64,000 nt of DNA from NCBI RefSeq assembly GCF_002119425.1, contig NZ_MDSU01000001.1, positions 62,001 to 126,000 on the forward strand, read 5' to 3'. The position numbers and the translations under genes are program-made. This stretch comes from Desulfurella amilsii (GTDB lineage Bacteria; Campylobacterota_A; Desulfurellia; Desulfurellales; Desulfurellaceae). Positions 9,598-17,771 of the stretch are shown in pieces. The stretch's first letter is position 1; each line of letters opens with the position of its first letter. The notes beneath the pieces are model-generated. The model saw nothing but the letters and a program-made list of their open reading frames with translations, did no database searches and was not told where the DNA came from.

Positions 9598-10533
9598 TTT
9601 GGTCATCTTTATAAATGGTGCTTGATTGTTTGTGTAGTAGACTATGTAAATATATCCATTTATGAAGGCTAAATCTGTATAGCCACCATCAAATAGACTG
9701 CCTTTGTATGTGTCAATTACCTTTTTTTCGTGTGTTTTTACGTTTATAATGCTTATCTTGTTTGTATTACCCTCATTGTCCCTAAAACTTACAAATATTA
9801 TGCCATTTACATCTATTGCCATAGGGGCTAAAGCAAAGTCTGTGAATTTTTTTGGCTTATCCCAATTGATAAAATCTTTGCTAGTGCTATAATACAAAGC
9901 ATAGTTTGGGTAAGTATCTTTTCGTGAAAATGCTATATAAACATCGCTTGCTTTTGCTACCGAAGTTTCATTTAACATTAAATCTTTAGAACTATCTAGA
10001 TAGCTAAAAAGTTCAAAATGCGAAAAATCTTTTGTTGCAATAAATAGGGGCCTTGTAAAATTTTCGCCTTTTAGGGCGCCGTATGCACTAAATATATAGT
10101 AAGAATTTACAATTAATGCTTTACCGTAAAAAGCGGCCAGGTTAATATCTTTAACGCTAACTTTTTGCCTATGCTTAAAATTGCAATTCTCAGATACAGA
10201 TAAAAATACATCGTTTATTTTATTTCTAACAAAAATTCTCGTGCCAAGCGTGTATAGATTATCATTTAATTTTGAAACTATAGCGTCCAGTTCATTTTGG
10301 CTTTCAAATAATTGGCTTTCTTGTATATTAATTGGGTTGTTTTGATCGAAAAACCTCTCTAATTCACTTAATTTTATTTTTATACACTGTACTTTGCCAT
10401 AAAAGCCATGAGGGTTTGTATGGTCAACTACGCCTTGCCTGTAAAATATTGCCAAATAATCTCTGCATATACTCATAGTGGGAAAAGAGCTGTATAACCG
10501 TAGCTCTTCTTTTACAATTGTTTTGGTTATCAT
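9583..10533 (-). CDS. Hypothetical protein with BNR/sialidase-like beta-propeller pattern
   Basis: 316 aa with no recognised function. The sequence is a string of short beta-strands with repeated patterns resembling BNR/Asp-box propellers (for example SVSENCNF, ATKDFSHF, STSKDFINW and a closing DGGYTDLAFINGYIYIVYY). There is no signal peptide or membrane segment, so a cytoplasmic location is inferred. Its ATG overlaps the stop of the upstream metalloprotease-like gene by 4 nt, so the two are probably co-translated downstream of two tRNA-Ser genes. Its 3' end overlaps the diguanylate cyclase gene by 15 bp. A glycosidase-like or ligand-binding propeller are equally possible. Confidence 0.7.
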   Translation of the reverse strand: MITKTIVKEELRLYSSFPTMSICRDYLAIFYRQGVVDHTNPHGFYGKVQCIKIKLSELERFFDQNNPINIQESQLFESQNELDAIVSKLNDNLYTLGTRIFVRNKINDVFLSVSENCNFKHRQKVSVKDINLAAFYGKALIVNSYYIFSAYGALKGENFTRPLFIATKDFSHFELFSYLDSSKDLMLNETSVAKASDVYIAFSRKDTYPNYALYYSTSKDFINWDKPKKFTDFALAPMAIDVNGIIFVSFRDNEGNTNKISIINVKTHEKKVIDTYKGSLFDGGYTDLAFINGYIYIVYYTNNQAPFIKMTKLKPF

Positions 10534-11198
10534 AAACTACTTACCATTATATAAAAATTTTTCCTAAGCCACAATCTTTTCTGTTTGAAATCAGGCATAA
10601 TGCTTTGTACTTTTTGCCAAAATGCTTTTGAGTGGTTTAGGTAAAATAAATGGCAAAGCTCATGAACAACAACATAATCAATATAGGCTTCATCTAGTAA
10701 AATATTGTAGAAACTAAACCTCAAGTTTCTTTGAAAATCACAAGATCCGAGCCTTTTTTTGGCACTTGTAATAGTGATGCTTTTAAATTTGCACCCAAGT
10801 ATGTTTGCATAGTAAACACAGCGCTGAAAAATAAATTTCGATGCTTGCTGTTTATACCATTTTATTAAAATGCACTCTGGTTTCGATTGTTTTTTTAAGC
10901 TTAATAGAAGCGTTTCGTTTTCAATTAAGACGCTGTTTTTTTGCGAATTGACTATTTTGAGAGTAAGCAGTTCTCCTAAATAATAAAACGTTTCTTTGTC
11001 TTGATATGAGTTTTTAGAAACAGGTTTAATTTGCTTAATTTCGTTGATTTTTCTTTCGATCCAGTCCTTTTTCTCATCTATAATTTTGTTTATGAGTTTT
11101 TTGTCTGTGCCAAAGGGTACCCTTAGAATCAAATCAGCATGATCTGTTATGATAAGGCTTATGGTTTTGCGTTTAGAAAAAATAACTTGCGCTTGCAT
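10530..11198 (-). CDS. YgjP-like (M48/DUF45 family) zinc metallopeptidase domain protein
   Basis: 222 aa. The C-terminal domain has the zinc motif H179-E-L-C-H183 within VVHELCHL, and a further His at 189 in LNHSKAFWQ, as in YgjP-type putative metal-dependent hydrolases (DUF45). The N-terminal part (RKTISLIIT, then LILRVP) also fits that family. No signal peptide is seen. The natural substrate of these proteins is not settled. The ATG is only 6 nt (GTTTTT) after the encoded CCA of tRNA-Ser(GCT) and there is no Shine-Dalgarno, so the mRNA may be released by tRNA 3' processing. The downstream propeller gene overlaps by 4 nt. Confidence 0.88.
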   Translation of the reverse strand: MQAQVIFSKRKTISLIITDHADLILRVPFGTDKKLINKIIDEKKDWIERKINEIKQIKPVSKNSYQDKETFYYLGELLTLKIVNSQKNSVLIENETLLLSLKKQSKPECILIKWYKQQASKFIFQRCVYYANILGCKFKSITITSAKKRLGSCDFQRNLRFSFYNILLDEAYIDYVVVHELCHLFYLNHSKAFWQKVQSIMPDFKQKRLWLRKNFYIMVSSL

Positions 11199-11204
11199 AA
11201 AAAC

Positions 11205-11298
<94 letters not shown>

Positions 11299-11308
11299 AA
11301 ATAAAAAA

Positions 11309-11398
11309 TGGCGGAGGAGGTAGGATTTGAACCCACGGAAGGCTTACACCTTCAACGGTTTTCAAGACCGCCGCCTTAAACCACTCGGCCACTCCTCC
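11309..11398 (-). tRNA. tRNA-Ser (anticodon TGA)
   Basis: Minus-strand class II tRNA with acceptor stem GGAGGAG pairing CTCCTCC, anticodon loop CTTGAAA (anticodon TGA), long variable arm, T-arm GGTTCAAATCC, discriminator G and encoded CCA. It lies 10 nt upstream of the second tRNA-Ser, so both are probably made from one precursor started at the promoter at 11413-11440. Confidence 0.96.
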
Positions 11399-11412
11399 GA
11401 TAAACTTTTATA

Positions 11413-11440
11413 AGTATAACAAATGTAAACTTTTTTTCAA
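11413..11440 (-). promoter_or_regulatory. Promoter of the tRNA-Ser pair
   Basis: On the minus strand TTGAAA (11440-11435) and TATACT (11418-11413) are separated by 16 nt. TG stands one base before the -10, an extended -10. Expected transcription start is about 7 nt downstream, a few bases before tRNA-Ser(TGA). Confidence 0.65.
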
Positions 11441-11907
11441 GTATTTTTGTAAAAATAATGCTTGACGAAGTTATATAGAAGTTATATAGATTTAATATTA
11501 TTAGTTTAATATAATATTTGGTGGAGTATGGGTATGTGTGTGTACTAGTGCTTGGCTGTATGGATAGATTGGAAGATGACTATATTGAAACAAGTAAAAA
11601 CTGGGTTTGATCTAAAGGTTTATACTAAATGCGTATGTGGTTTTTCAGCTAGAATTGGCAGTATTTACAGGGTTATAGCATTTATAAATCAAGTTTCCCA
11701 TCGAGCAAAAAATCAAATTTTTAAATTTTTAATTTTTTAAAAAAGACCAATAAACCAGTGTGCATGTACTATTCATGTGGCATATATTCACCTAAAAAAC
11801 GCCAAATTGGGATTAAAATAAAAAATAAAAGCGTAGGGTTTGTTAATGCTTTGTTAATGTATTTTGTGATATTGTGGTTGGCGAAATTAATCTTAGGAGG
11901 TGCAGGT
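11441..11907 (+). other. Gene-poor leader region with two 11-bp tandem repeats
   Basis: No convincing gene is seen in these 470 bases; an open frame at 11552-11740 resembles nothing recognisable. A sigma70-like TTGACG (11462-11467) and TATAGA (11485-11490) with a 17-nt spacer point toward the downstream membrane protein gene. Two direct repeats with an 11-bp period lie here: GAAGTTATATA at 11467-11488, overlapping that promoter, and TTTGTTAATG at about 11839-11859, about 50 bp before the start codon. Such spacing is typical of OmpR/PhoB-type regulator sites. No riboswitch fold was recognised. Confidence 0.45.
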
Positions 11908-12699
11908 ATGCAAAATACAGATTCGGTTGAAATTTTTAACAAGGTTGCTGAGGTTGGACTGGTGTTTTGGCTAACAAAAATTGTAGCGACCACATTGGGT
12001 GAGACATTTGGAGATTTTTTATCTATGACGCTAAACTTAGGTTATTCTATCACACTTTTGTTGACAGCTGTCTTTTTGATGATTACACTTTCTGCCCAGT
12101 TGTCGTCAAAAAAATATGTGCCGTTGTACTTTTGGCTTGCAATTGTAGGTACAACAACGGTAGGCACAGAAATTTCAGATTTACTTGATAGAACGCTTCA
12201 CTTAGGTTACCCTTTGGGTAGTTTAATTTTAACTACTGGTTTGTTTTTGACTTTATTCGCATGGTTTAAAAAGTTTAACGATTTAAGCATTTACCCTATG
12301 ACAGACAAAACAAAAGAGTTGCTTTTCTGGATAGCTGTATTGTTTTCTAATAGTTTAGGTACTGCTTTTGGAGATTTTCTGTCTGATAGCTTAGGTTTGG
12401 GTTATTTGGGTGCTACATTTATTACAACAGGTGTAATTTTAGCAGTAGTAATATTGCATCACTTTAGCAATGTAAACAAGATTGCTTTATTTTGGGTAGC
12501 ATTTGTTTTTACAAGACCGTTTGGCGCAACTTTCGGGGATTTATTGACAAAACCCCTCTCAATGCATGGCTTCGGATTAGGCACGCTAAATGCTTCTGCA
12601 GTAGAGCTTGCTATTATAGCAGGGCTAATCTTTTTTGCACATTTAAATTTAAAATCGAACCAAAAACTATCATATCAAAAAATAAACAGAGTCAACTAG
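11908..12699 (+). CDS. Four-repeat integral membrane protein (COG4705-like)
   Basis: 263 aa, very hydrophobic, with four internal repeats starting near F20, F75, F140 and F195. Each carries FW at the head of a membrane helix, then a Gly, and a conserved (G/S)D pair (D36, D91, D156, D211). The pattern fits the uncharacterised COG4705 family of membrane-anchored proteins, whose function is not established. AGGAGG at 11895-11900 lies 7 nt before ATG 11908, so this start is chosen over an upstream ATG at 11758 that lacks a ribosome-binding site. One conserved acid per repeat could line a common polar path, which is speculation. A hairpin terminator overlaps the stop codon. Confidence 0.82.
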   Translation: MQNTDSVEIFNKVAEVGLVFWLTKIVATTLGETFGDFLSMTLNLGYSITLLLTAVFLMITLSAQLSSKKYVPLYFWLAIVGTTTVGTEISDLLDRTLHLGYPLGSLILTTGLFLTLFAWFKKFNDLSIYPMTDKTKELLFWIAVLFSNSLGTAFGDFLSDSLGLGYLGATFITTGVILAVVILHHFSNVNKIALFWVAFVFTRPFGATFGDLLTKPLSMHGFGLGTLNASAVELAIIAGLIFFAHLNLKSNQKLSYQKINRVN

Positions 12700-12720
12700 G
12701 GTTTCCTAGTTGACTTAACC
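12691..12720 (+). terminator. Intrinsic terminator
   Basis: GTCAACTAGG (12691-12700) and CCTAGTTGAC (12705-12714) form a perfect 10-bp stem with a 4-nt loop. A TTAACCTTTTATT tail follows. The TAG stop of the upstream gene is inside the left arm. Confidence 0.75.
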
Positions 12721-12730
12721 TTTTATTATA

Positions 12731-13125
12731 AAAAGGTTAAATTTAGAGCACCTTGCATTAAAAAAGTTTAATGAACTCAGTGGCGGAAGAGGCTCAAAAA
12801 GTTAGGATTGCCCAGCTTTTGGCTCAAGACTCAAGGGCTATTGCTTATAGACGAGCTTCTAAACAATCTCGATTTAAAAAATCAGATAGACACCATACGT
12901 CTTATAAAAGGTTTGGTGGAAAAGACTGAGCTTATAGCCATAATAGCAATTCATGATATTAACATTGCTATAAACTATGCACACTCGTTAATTTTTTTAA
13001 AAGATGGCAAGGTGCTTGATTTTTGTAAAAGCACCCAAGCTAATCCACATACTATAGCGGAAACGTACGGCATGGGGTTTTATTTTATTAGCAAAAATAA
13101 CAAGAAAATATGTATACCGATCTAA
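12731..13125 (+). pseudogene. Relic of an ABC transporter ATP-binding subunit (metal/siderophore type)
   Basis: Only the C-terminal half of an ATPase remains. Reading across frames gives the signature NELSGG followed, after a 1-nt shift near 12787, by EAQKVRIAQLLAQDSR. After a second shift near 12836 comes Walker B LLLIDELLNNLDL, then the switch His in IAIHDINIAI. The Walker A half is absent. The last open segment, from 12808, looks like a 105-aa protein but is only this tail. Fec/Btu-type importers carry similar ATPases. nikR lies convergently 2 nt away, so a former nickel or cobalt uptake system is plausible. No permease or binding protein remains nearby. Confidence 0.8.
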
Positions 13126-13126
13126 A

Positions 13127-13540
13127 TTATTTATCAACCGTAGCAGCTCTTGTTAATTTTGAAAATTTTATACCGGTTAAGCCGCCTATTTTGATGGCAA
13201 TGTTTTCTATAGCCTCTGGAGTACCTCTTAGAATGATAGTTTCAAGGCAGTTGTGGTGATCTATGTGTATATGTGTTGCGCATACAATATTTATGGGCGT
13301 ATGATGCTGAATGTCAATTAATCTTTCTGCTAATTCTTTTTTGTTATGGTCATAGATGAGCGCTAAAACACCAAATACTTCCTCTCCAGAGATAGACCAC
13401 TTTTCTTCGATTAACTCTTTTCTGATTAAATCCCGTACAAATTCAGATCTTGAAGCATAGCCTTTATTAATCATTTTTTCGTCTAATTCTTTAAGCAAAG
13501 ACTCAGGCAGTGAAATACTAAACCTAATAGTTTCATCCAT
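13127..13540 (-). CDS. nikR: Nickel-responsive transcriptional regulator NikR
   Basis: Ribbon-helix-helix repressor that binds DNA when nickel is bound. 137 aa. The N-terminal RHH domain (about 1-45) begins [12 protein letters not shown]. The C-terminal ACT-like domain holds the square-planar nickel site: H90 and H92 (HIHIDHH), C98, and a partner His at 79 or 80, equivalent to H87, H89, C95 and H76 of E. coli NikR. GAGGTAG provides the Shine-Dalgarno. A strong promoter and an overlapping dyad lie upstream. Its presence implies a nickel enzyme such as hydrogenase elsewhere in the genome. The adjacent transporter gene is decayed. Confidence 0.95.
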   Translation of the reverse strand: MDETIRFSISLPESLLKELDEKMINKGYASRSEFVRDLIRKELIEEKWSISGEEVFGVLALIYDHNKKELAERLIDIQHHTPINIVCATHIHIDHHNCLETIILRGTPEAIENIAIKIGGLTGIKFSKLTRAATVDK

Positions 13541-13576
13541 AAACTACCTCTTTCGTGTGTTTTTTTGCAAATCAAA

Positions 13577-13615
13577 ACAACAAATTATTGTACATTTCTG
13601 TGCTTTTGTTGTCAA
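13577..13615 (-). promoter_or_regulatory. nikR promoter with overlapping inverted repeat (candidate operator)
   Basis: Minus strand: TTGACA (13615-13610), 17-nt spacer, TACAAT (13592-13587). The inverted repeat ACAACAAA (13577-13584) and TTTGTTGT (13605-13612), separated by 20 nt, spans the promoter. A wide dyad of this kind resembles NikR operators in general layout, so autoregulation is inferred. The half-sites do not match the E. coli GTATGA motif. Confidence 0.55.
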
Positions 13616-13654
13616 TAAAGCTAAAATTTTCGTTGCATTTTTTTAATTTTTTAC

Positions 13655-13683
13655 TTGCTTTTGTAAAATAGTAAATATAGAAT
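13655..13683 (+). promoter_or_regulatory. Candidate promoter of the pilY1/minor pilin operon
   Basis: TTGCTT (13655-13660) and TAGAAT (13678-13683) have a 17-nt spacer. The -10 is good and the -35 poor, so an activator may be needed. The transcript would begin near 13690, with AAGGGGG at 13701-13707 before the ATG at 13712. Confidence 0.4.
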
Positions 13684-13711
13684 AATACAAATAGGAAAAC
13701 AAGGGGGTTTT

Positions 13712-13987
13712 ATGAAAACGATTATTATGGCTATAATTATAACTTTATCATTGTTATTACACAGTGTGTATGCATTAAAAGAATATACAAGAATAGAAGG
13801 TAAAGTTTTATTTATTGATACAAAAAATTCTGCCATTGAGGTTAAAGTGTACTCTAAAGTGTGCAGCGGTTTGCATACATTTGATATAGAAAACAGCGAA
13901 GCTATAAAAGGACTTAACGTTGGGGATGGTATATCTTTGTATGTTATAAGTGATTGCAATAAAGCCAAAGTAGGAGAGCAAAGATGA
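13712..13987 (+). CDS. Small secreted OB-fold-like protein, first gene of the PilY1 operon
   Basis: 91 aa with a clear signal peptide (MKT, a hydrophobic core, then VYA) and a mature part of about 70 residues. The pattern GKVLFIDTKNSAIEVKV and later LKGLNVGDGISLYV-like strands resembles small periplasmic OB-fold or DUF5666-like domains; the residues actually read IKGLNVGDGISLYV. Two Cys (in KVCSG and SDCNK) could form a disulfide. An AAGGGGG site precedes the ATG. Its stop overlaps the pilY1 ATG by 4 nt, so it is co-translated with the pilus adhesin. Function is unknown; a chaperone or tip component is a guess from context. Confidence 0.75.
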   Translation: MKTIIMAIIITLSLLLHSVYALKEYTRIEGKVLFIDTKNSAIEVKVYSKVCSGLHTFDIENSEAIKGLNVGDGISLYVISDCNKAKVGEQR

Positions 13988-16900
13988 TTAAAAAACTGCT
14001 TTTGGTGCTATGGGCTTTTTTAATGTTTAGCCCGTATGCTATGGCTGATTGTAAGTCACCCTCTGCTTCAGCTATACCGCCGTTTTTGGGCTCAGCAGTA
14101 TCAATACCGCCAAATGTGCTAATTGTAATGGATATTAGTGGTTCTATGAGCTGGAAGGCATATACAGGAAGATACACTGGCACAGAAGAGGGTTATTTTG
14201 ACCCCAACGCGGTTTACTCTTATAATAGTAACGATGGTTATTGGTATCAATCACAGGTAAACTCTGCTAAATGTCCTACTGATCGAAGAGTTGATGGTGG
14301 ATATTGCGGTTCATATTTAAACTTTCACTATATGACACGTATTGACTTATTACAGTGGGTTTTAACGGGAGGCTCGCCAAAGTATTGTTCTAATAATAAT
14401 CAAAGTTGTGACCCTAGGCTTAATAACAATGGCAACGATATTATGCTGACTACTTATAATGGAGTAGATGTACTTACACCTATGAGCCGCATCAATAATT
14501 CTTTATTATTATCTTTAGCAAACAGCACGCAAAATACAAAGCCTCGCATTGGTTTAGAGATGTTTTCGAACAATGTGAGTGCAAGTAAAGTTTATATTGG
14601 TGATTACGATAAATCGGGTAACACAGGCCCTAACAATCCATATACAAACCTTATTAGAATGATAAATAGTGCAACGCCTGGTGGATCGACAGCAACGGGT
14701 CCTGCTATGAAAGCAGCGCTAGACTATTTTAATCAAAGCACACTTAATATTGGTACGGACTGTGAGGGACAAGGTTATAGCTACAGCAATGGCTTTAACA
14801 CTTCTAAAGGTACCTGGAAAGACCCTATGTATCAGCCGTGTAAGTCAGATTGTATAACTAAAAGCTGTAGTTTTTGCTCTGCAGAATGCGCTAACAACTA
14901 TGTAATTTTAATGTCTGATGGCGACTGGAATAGTGGCGGTGACCCGCTAAAGCCTGCATGGTATATGTACAACAAATTTAGCCGCCCATTAAACAATACA
15001 AATTTTACAATCAACAAAGTATACACAGTGGGTATGTTTTTACCAACAGGCAGCGGCTATTGCGGTTTTAAAGCGCTAAAAAATGTGTCACTGTATGGCT
15101 CAACAAATATTAGCAGCTATCCTACAAATTGCCCGTCGTGTTCAAGTGATTGCGAAAATACGGATTATTATAAATATGCATACGGTAGTTACTGCTCCAC
15201 TCCAGAACCAGACCCCACTACTACAAACCCTCCTACAACTTTTAGCTCAAATAACGCAAGTCAGCTAAAAAATAGCCTATCTGCAATATTTCAGGATATT
15301 GCAAAAAATGTTTCATCTGGCTCATCTGCTGCTATTGCAAGCACGAGTAACCAGGGTTCTATATTGCTGCAATCTGTATTTTGGCCTCAGAAAACTTTTG
15401 ATAATGGCGCTAAGGTTTCATGGGTTGGTAAGCTTTATGCTTGGTGGCTTCAGCAAAGCGCAGGTAGCGCACCTCAAATAAAAGCAGACAATGATGGCAA
15501 TAAGCAATTAAACCCAAGCGACACAACTATCACATTTGGCTCTACAAATCAATCAACAATACTTGATCAAAATAAGCCTATTTTTGAAGCAGGTGCTGTA
15601 CTGCTAAGCACTCTCCCAGATGATAGAACAATATATACCACAACAGATGGTAAAACACTTATTTCTTTTGGCACAAGCAAAGTAGAAGTAGATTCAATAA
15701 GTCCGTATTTTGGCAGTTTGCCAAGCTATTTAGGTAGTTCAAACCAGGCAGCTAATTTAATTAACTATATAAGGGGTACAGATTTTACAGATTTGGGCGC
15801 AAGGAGTCGAAGTGTTGGTGTATCTGGTGTGTGGAAATTAGGTGATATAGTCTACTCTTCACCATCTGTGATGCAGGCAGTTGACTATACGGATGCTTCA
15901 AAAACATACAATGTGATTTTTGTTGGTGCAAATGATGGGATGCTGCATGCATTTTTGCTTGGTCAGCCTATAAATACATACAAACAAGACCCAGTTGTTG
16001 TACTGTGCAACGATAATAAGTTTACAGTAGATTCTAGTGGAAATGTGGCATGCAGTGATGGAAACAATCAAGTAGGTAGTGAGCTTTGGGCTTTTATACC
16101 AAAAAATTCTCTACCGTATCTAAAATATTTAGCAGACCCAAATTATGACTCAAGCAAACATATCTATTTTAGTGATTTAGAGCCATTTGTATTTAGAATA
16201 TATACTAACAATGGTGTTAAAACAATTTTAATTGGCGGCATGAGATTTGGTGGTTGTGTTAGCCCTTTAACTGATGCTGGCTATTCTTCTTACTATGCAC
16301 TAGATGTTACAGACCCTAAAAACCCTTTACTATTGTGGGAGTTCAGTAATCTTGCTTTGGGTTTTAGCTATTCTGGTCCTGCTATCATAAAAGAATACGA
16401 TGGTACGCAAAATAAGTATTTTGCAGTATTTTTATCTGGTCCAACGAATTATGATGGCACATCAACGCAGTCTTTGAGTTTATTTATTATAGATCTACTT
16501 TCTGGACAACTACTGCAAACAATTACAAATTTTGGTGGCTCAACTTACCAAAAAGCTTTTGGAGGCAGACTATTTACAGGTGGTATTGTAGATAATGCAA
16601 ATAGCCTAACTCAGGCTATACCTTTTGGAATTTCTTATCAGGATCCAAACAACAATTGGCATGGTAAAGTTTTTTTGCTAAATACTTTTGAGAATTCGGA
16701 TTATGCAAAATGGCAAGTTATCCCAGTTCCGTTGGGTATGGATATTGGGCCAGTTACTGCTCAAGTAGCCACGTCTAAGTGTCAAAATATAAGACAGTAT
16801 ATTTACTTTGGCACAGGGAGGTATTTTAAACCTACAGATGGTATAACTTTGCCAAATGAAAATATTTTTGGTGTTGATGTAACTGAGTGCATAAATTCTG

Positions 16901-17343
16901 CCTCTTGCACAACCAATAATATAACAAAAATAACACCTTCAAATCAAATCAATGCTTCTTATGTGCCCGGATTTTCTTGGTATATGCCATTAACTGATAA
17001 TGGTGAGCGTGACATTAGTGATCCATCATCAGGAAGCACTGCTGTGACATTTACAACGGCTTTGCCTACAGGCACTAATAACGTTTCAAACTCTCTTTGT
17101 ATATCGGGCTATGGTGGTCAGGCGAATGTATGGTCTTTAATGTGCGGCACAGGTGCACCAAATACTAGCACAGATATATATCTTATCTCAACTTCTTCCG
17201 GTGGTATTTATGCAGCAAGCGCTAATAGCTCAAATACAACGGGTAAAATTGGGACATTTAGCGGCATTCCTTCTATAAAAAAACCTGCAAAAGTTAGCGC
17301 TGGAACAAATAAAGGAATTATCATACAATGGTTAGAAAAGTAA
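13984..17343 (+). CDS. pilY1: PilY1-like type IV pilus tip adhesin with von Willebrand A domain
   Basis: 1119 aa, secreted. The signal peptide ends near A21 (SPYAMA). A VWA domain follows at once, with the MIDAS motif D50-I-S52-G-S54. A Cys-rich insertion lies around 283-300 (CKSDC, CSFCSAEC) and a second Cys cluster follows before a Pro/Thr linker. The C-terminal half is the PilY1/PilC beta-propeller with FVGANDGMLHAF near 645 and YALDVTDPKNPLLLWEF near 770. PilY1 proteins cap type IV pili, help pilus extension and mediate adhesion and mechanosensing. It lies at the head of a minor pilin operon, overlapping the small secreted protein by 4 nt and the FimT-like gene by 16 nt. Confidence 0.92.
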   Translation: MIKKLLLVLWAFLMFSPYAMADCKSPSASAIPPFLGSAVSIPPNVLIVMDISGSMSWKAYTGRYTGTEEGYFDPNAVYSYNSNDGYWYQSQVNSAKCPTDRRVDGGYCGSYLNFHYMTRIDLLQWVLTGGSPKYCSNNNQSCDPRLNNNGNDIMLTTYNGVDVLTPMSRINNSLLLSLANSTQNTKPRIGLEMFSNNVSASKVYIGDYDKSGNTGPNNPYTNLIRMINSATPGGSTATGPAMKAALDYFNQSTLNIGTDCEGQGYSYSNGFNTSKGTWKDPMYQPCKSDCITKSCSFCSAECANNYVILMSDGDWNSGGDPLKPAWYMYNKFSRPLNNTNFTINKVYTVGMFLPTGSGYCGFKALKNVSLYGSTNISSYPTNCPSCSSDCENTDYYKYAYGSYCSTPEPDPTTTNPPTTFSSNNASQLKNSLSAIFQDIAKNVSSGSSAAIASTSNQGSILLQSVFWPQKTFDNGAKVSWVGKLYAWWLQQSAGSAPQIKADNDGNKQLNPSDTTITFGSTNQSTILDQNKPIFEAGAVLLSTLPDDRTIYTTTDGKTLISFGTSKVEVDSISPYFGSLPSYLGSSNQAANLINYIRGTDFTDLGARSRSVGVSGVWKLGDIVYSSPSVMQAVDYTDASKTYNVIFVGANDGMLHAFLLGQPINTYKQDPVVVLCNDNKFTVDSSGNVACSDGNNQVGSELWAFIPKNSLPYLKYLADPNYDSSKHIYFSDLEPFVFRIYTNNGVKTILIGGMRFGGCVSPLTDAGYSSYYALDVTDPKNPLLLWEFSNLALGFSYSGPAIIKEYDGTQNKYFAVFLSGPTNYDGTSTQSLSLFIIDLLSGQLLQTITNFGGSTYQKAFGGRLFTGGIVDNANSLTQAIPFGISYQDPNNNWHGKVFLLNTFENSDYAKWQVIPVPLGMDIGPVTAQVATSKCQNIRQYIYFGTGRYFKPTDGITLPNENIFGVDVTECINSASCTTNNITKITPSNQINASYVPGFSWYMPLTDNGERDISDPSSGSTAVTFTTALPTGTNNVSNSLCISGYGGQANVWSLMCGTGAPNTSTDIYLISTSSGGIYAASANSSNTTGKIGTFSGIPSIKKPAKVSAGTNKGIIIQWLEK

Positions 17344-17771
17344 GGGCGTTTACTTTATTAGAAGTGATTATTACGATAGCTATCTTGGCTATAGCCTTAG
17401 CGATTGCTATACCAAATTTTAATAAATACATGAAAAGCTTTCAGATCACAAGCCAATTTAATCGCATTGAAGCAGACCTTGATTATGCAAAAACTTACGC
17501 TTTTACAAGAAAAGTTAAGGTAAATGTGATAATCTCACAATATAGTTGCACTATAGTAGATACTACAAACAATAAAACGATAAAGGGTCCTATTGCTTTA
17601 AAATACGCTTGTTATACAAACCCTCAAAACGCTGTTGTTATATTTTATCCATTAGGCTACCCTACGCCTGCAAGCATATATACTACACAGGCAAACAATC
17701 CCAATTGTACAAGTGTTTCTTTTACAAAGATAATTTCTGGAGTATACAATGGCACAAGTTGCACGCAGTAA
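17328..17771 (+). CDS. Type IV pseudopilin, GspH/FimT-like
   Basis: 147 aa prepilin-like protein. A short basic leader is followed by A|FTLLEVIITIAILAIALA, with the Glu at mature position 5 and a hydrophobic helix. Cleavage would fall between Ala8 and Phe9, since the residue before the cleavage site is Ala rather than Gly. The globular part is short with two Cys near the end, as in FimT/GspH minor pilins that prime pilus assembly and in some species bind DNA. The ATG lies inside the end of pilY1 (16-nt overlap), and the next gene overlaps by 23 nt. Confidence 0.88.
   Translation: MVRKVRAFTLLEVIITIAILAIALAIAIPNFNKYMKSFQITSQFNRIEADLDYAKTYAFTRKVKVNVIISQYSCTIVDTTNNKTIKGPIALKYACYTNPQNAVVIFYPLGYPTPASIYTTQANNPNCTSVSFTKIISGVYNGTSCTQ

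Noticed and set aside
11552-11740. 62-aa open frame in the leader of the four-repeat membrane protein
   Set aside because: No ribosome-binding site, no recognisable pattern; region looks non-coding.
11758-11907. N-terminal extension of the four-repeat membrane protein
   Set aside because: AGGAGG with 7-nt spacing points to ATG 11908; the extension lacks a site and contains regulatory repeats.
11490-11907. Riboswitch (manganese or other) before the membrane protein
   Set aside because: No conserved riboswitch core was recognised; only the direct repeats are clear.
12808-13125. 105-aa ORF as a separate ATPase-like gene
   Set aside because: It is the in-frame tail of a frameshifted ABC ATPase without Walker A.
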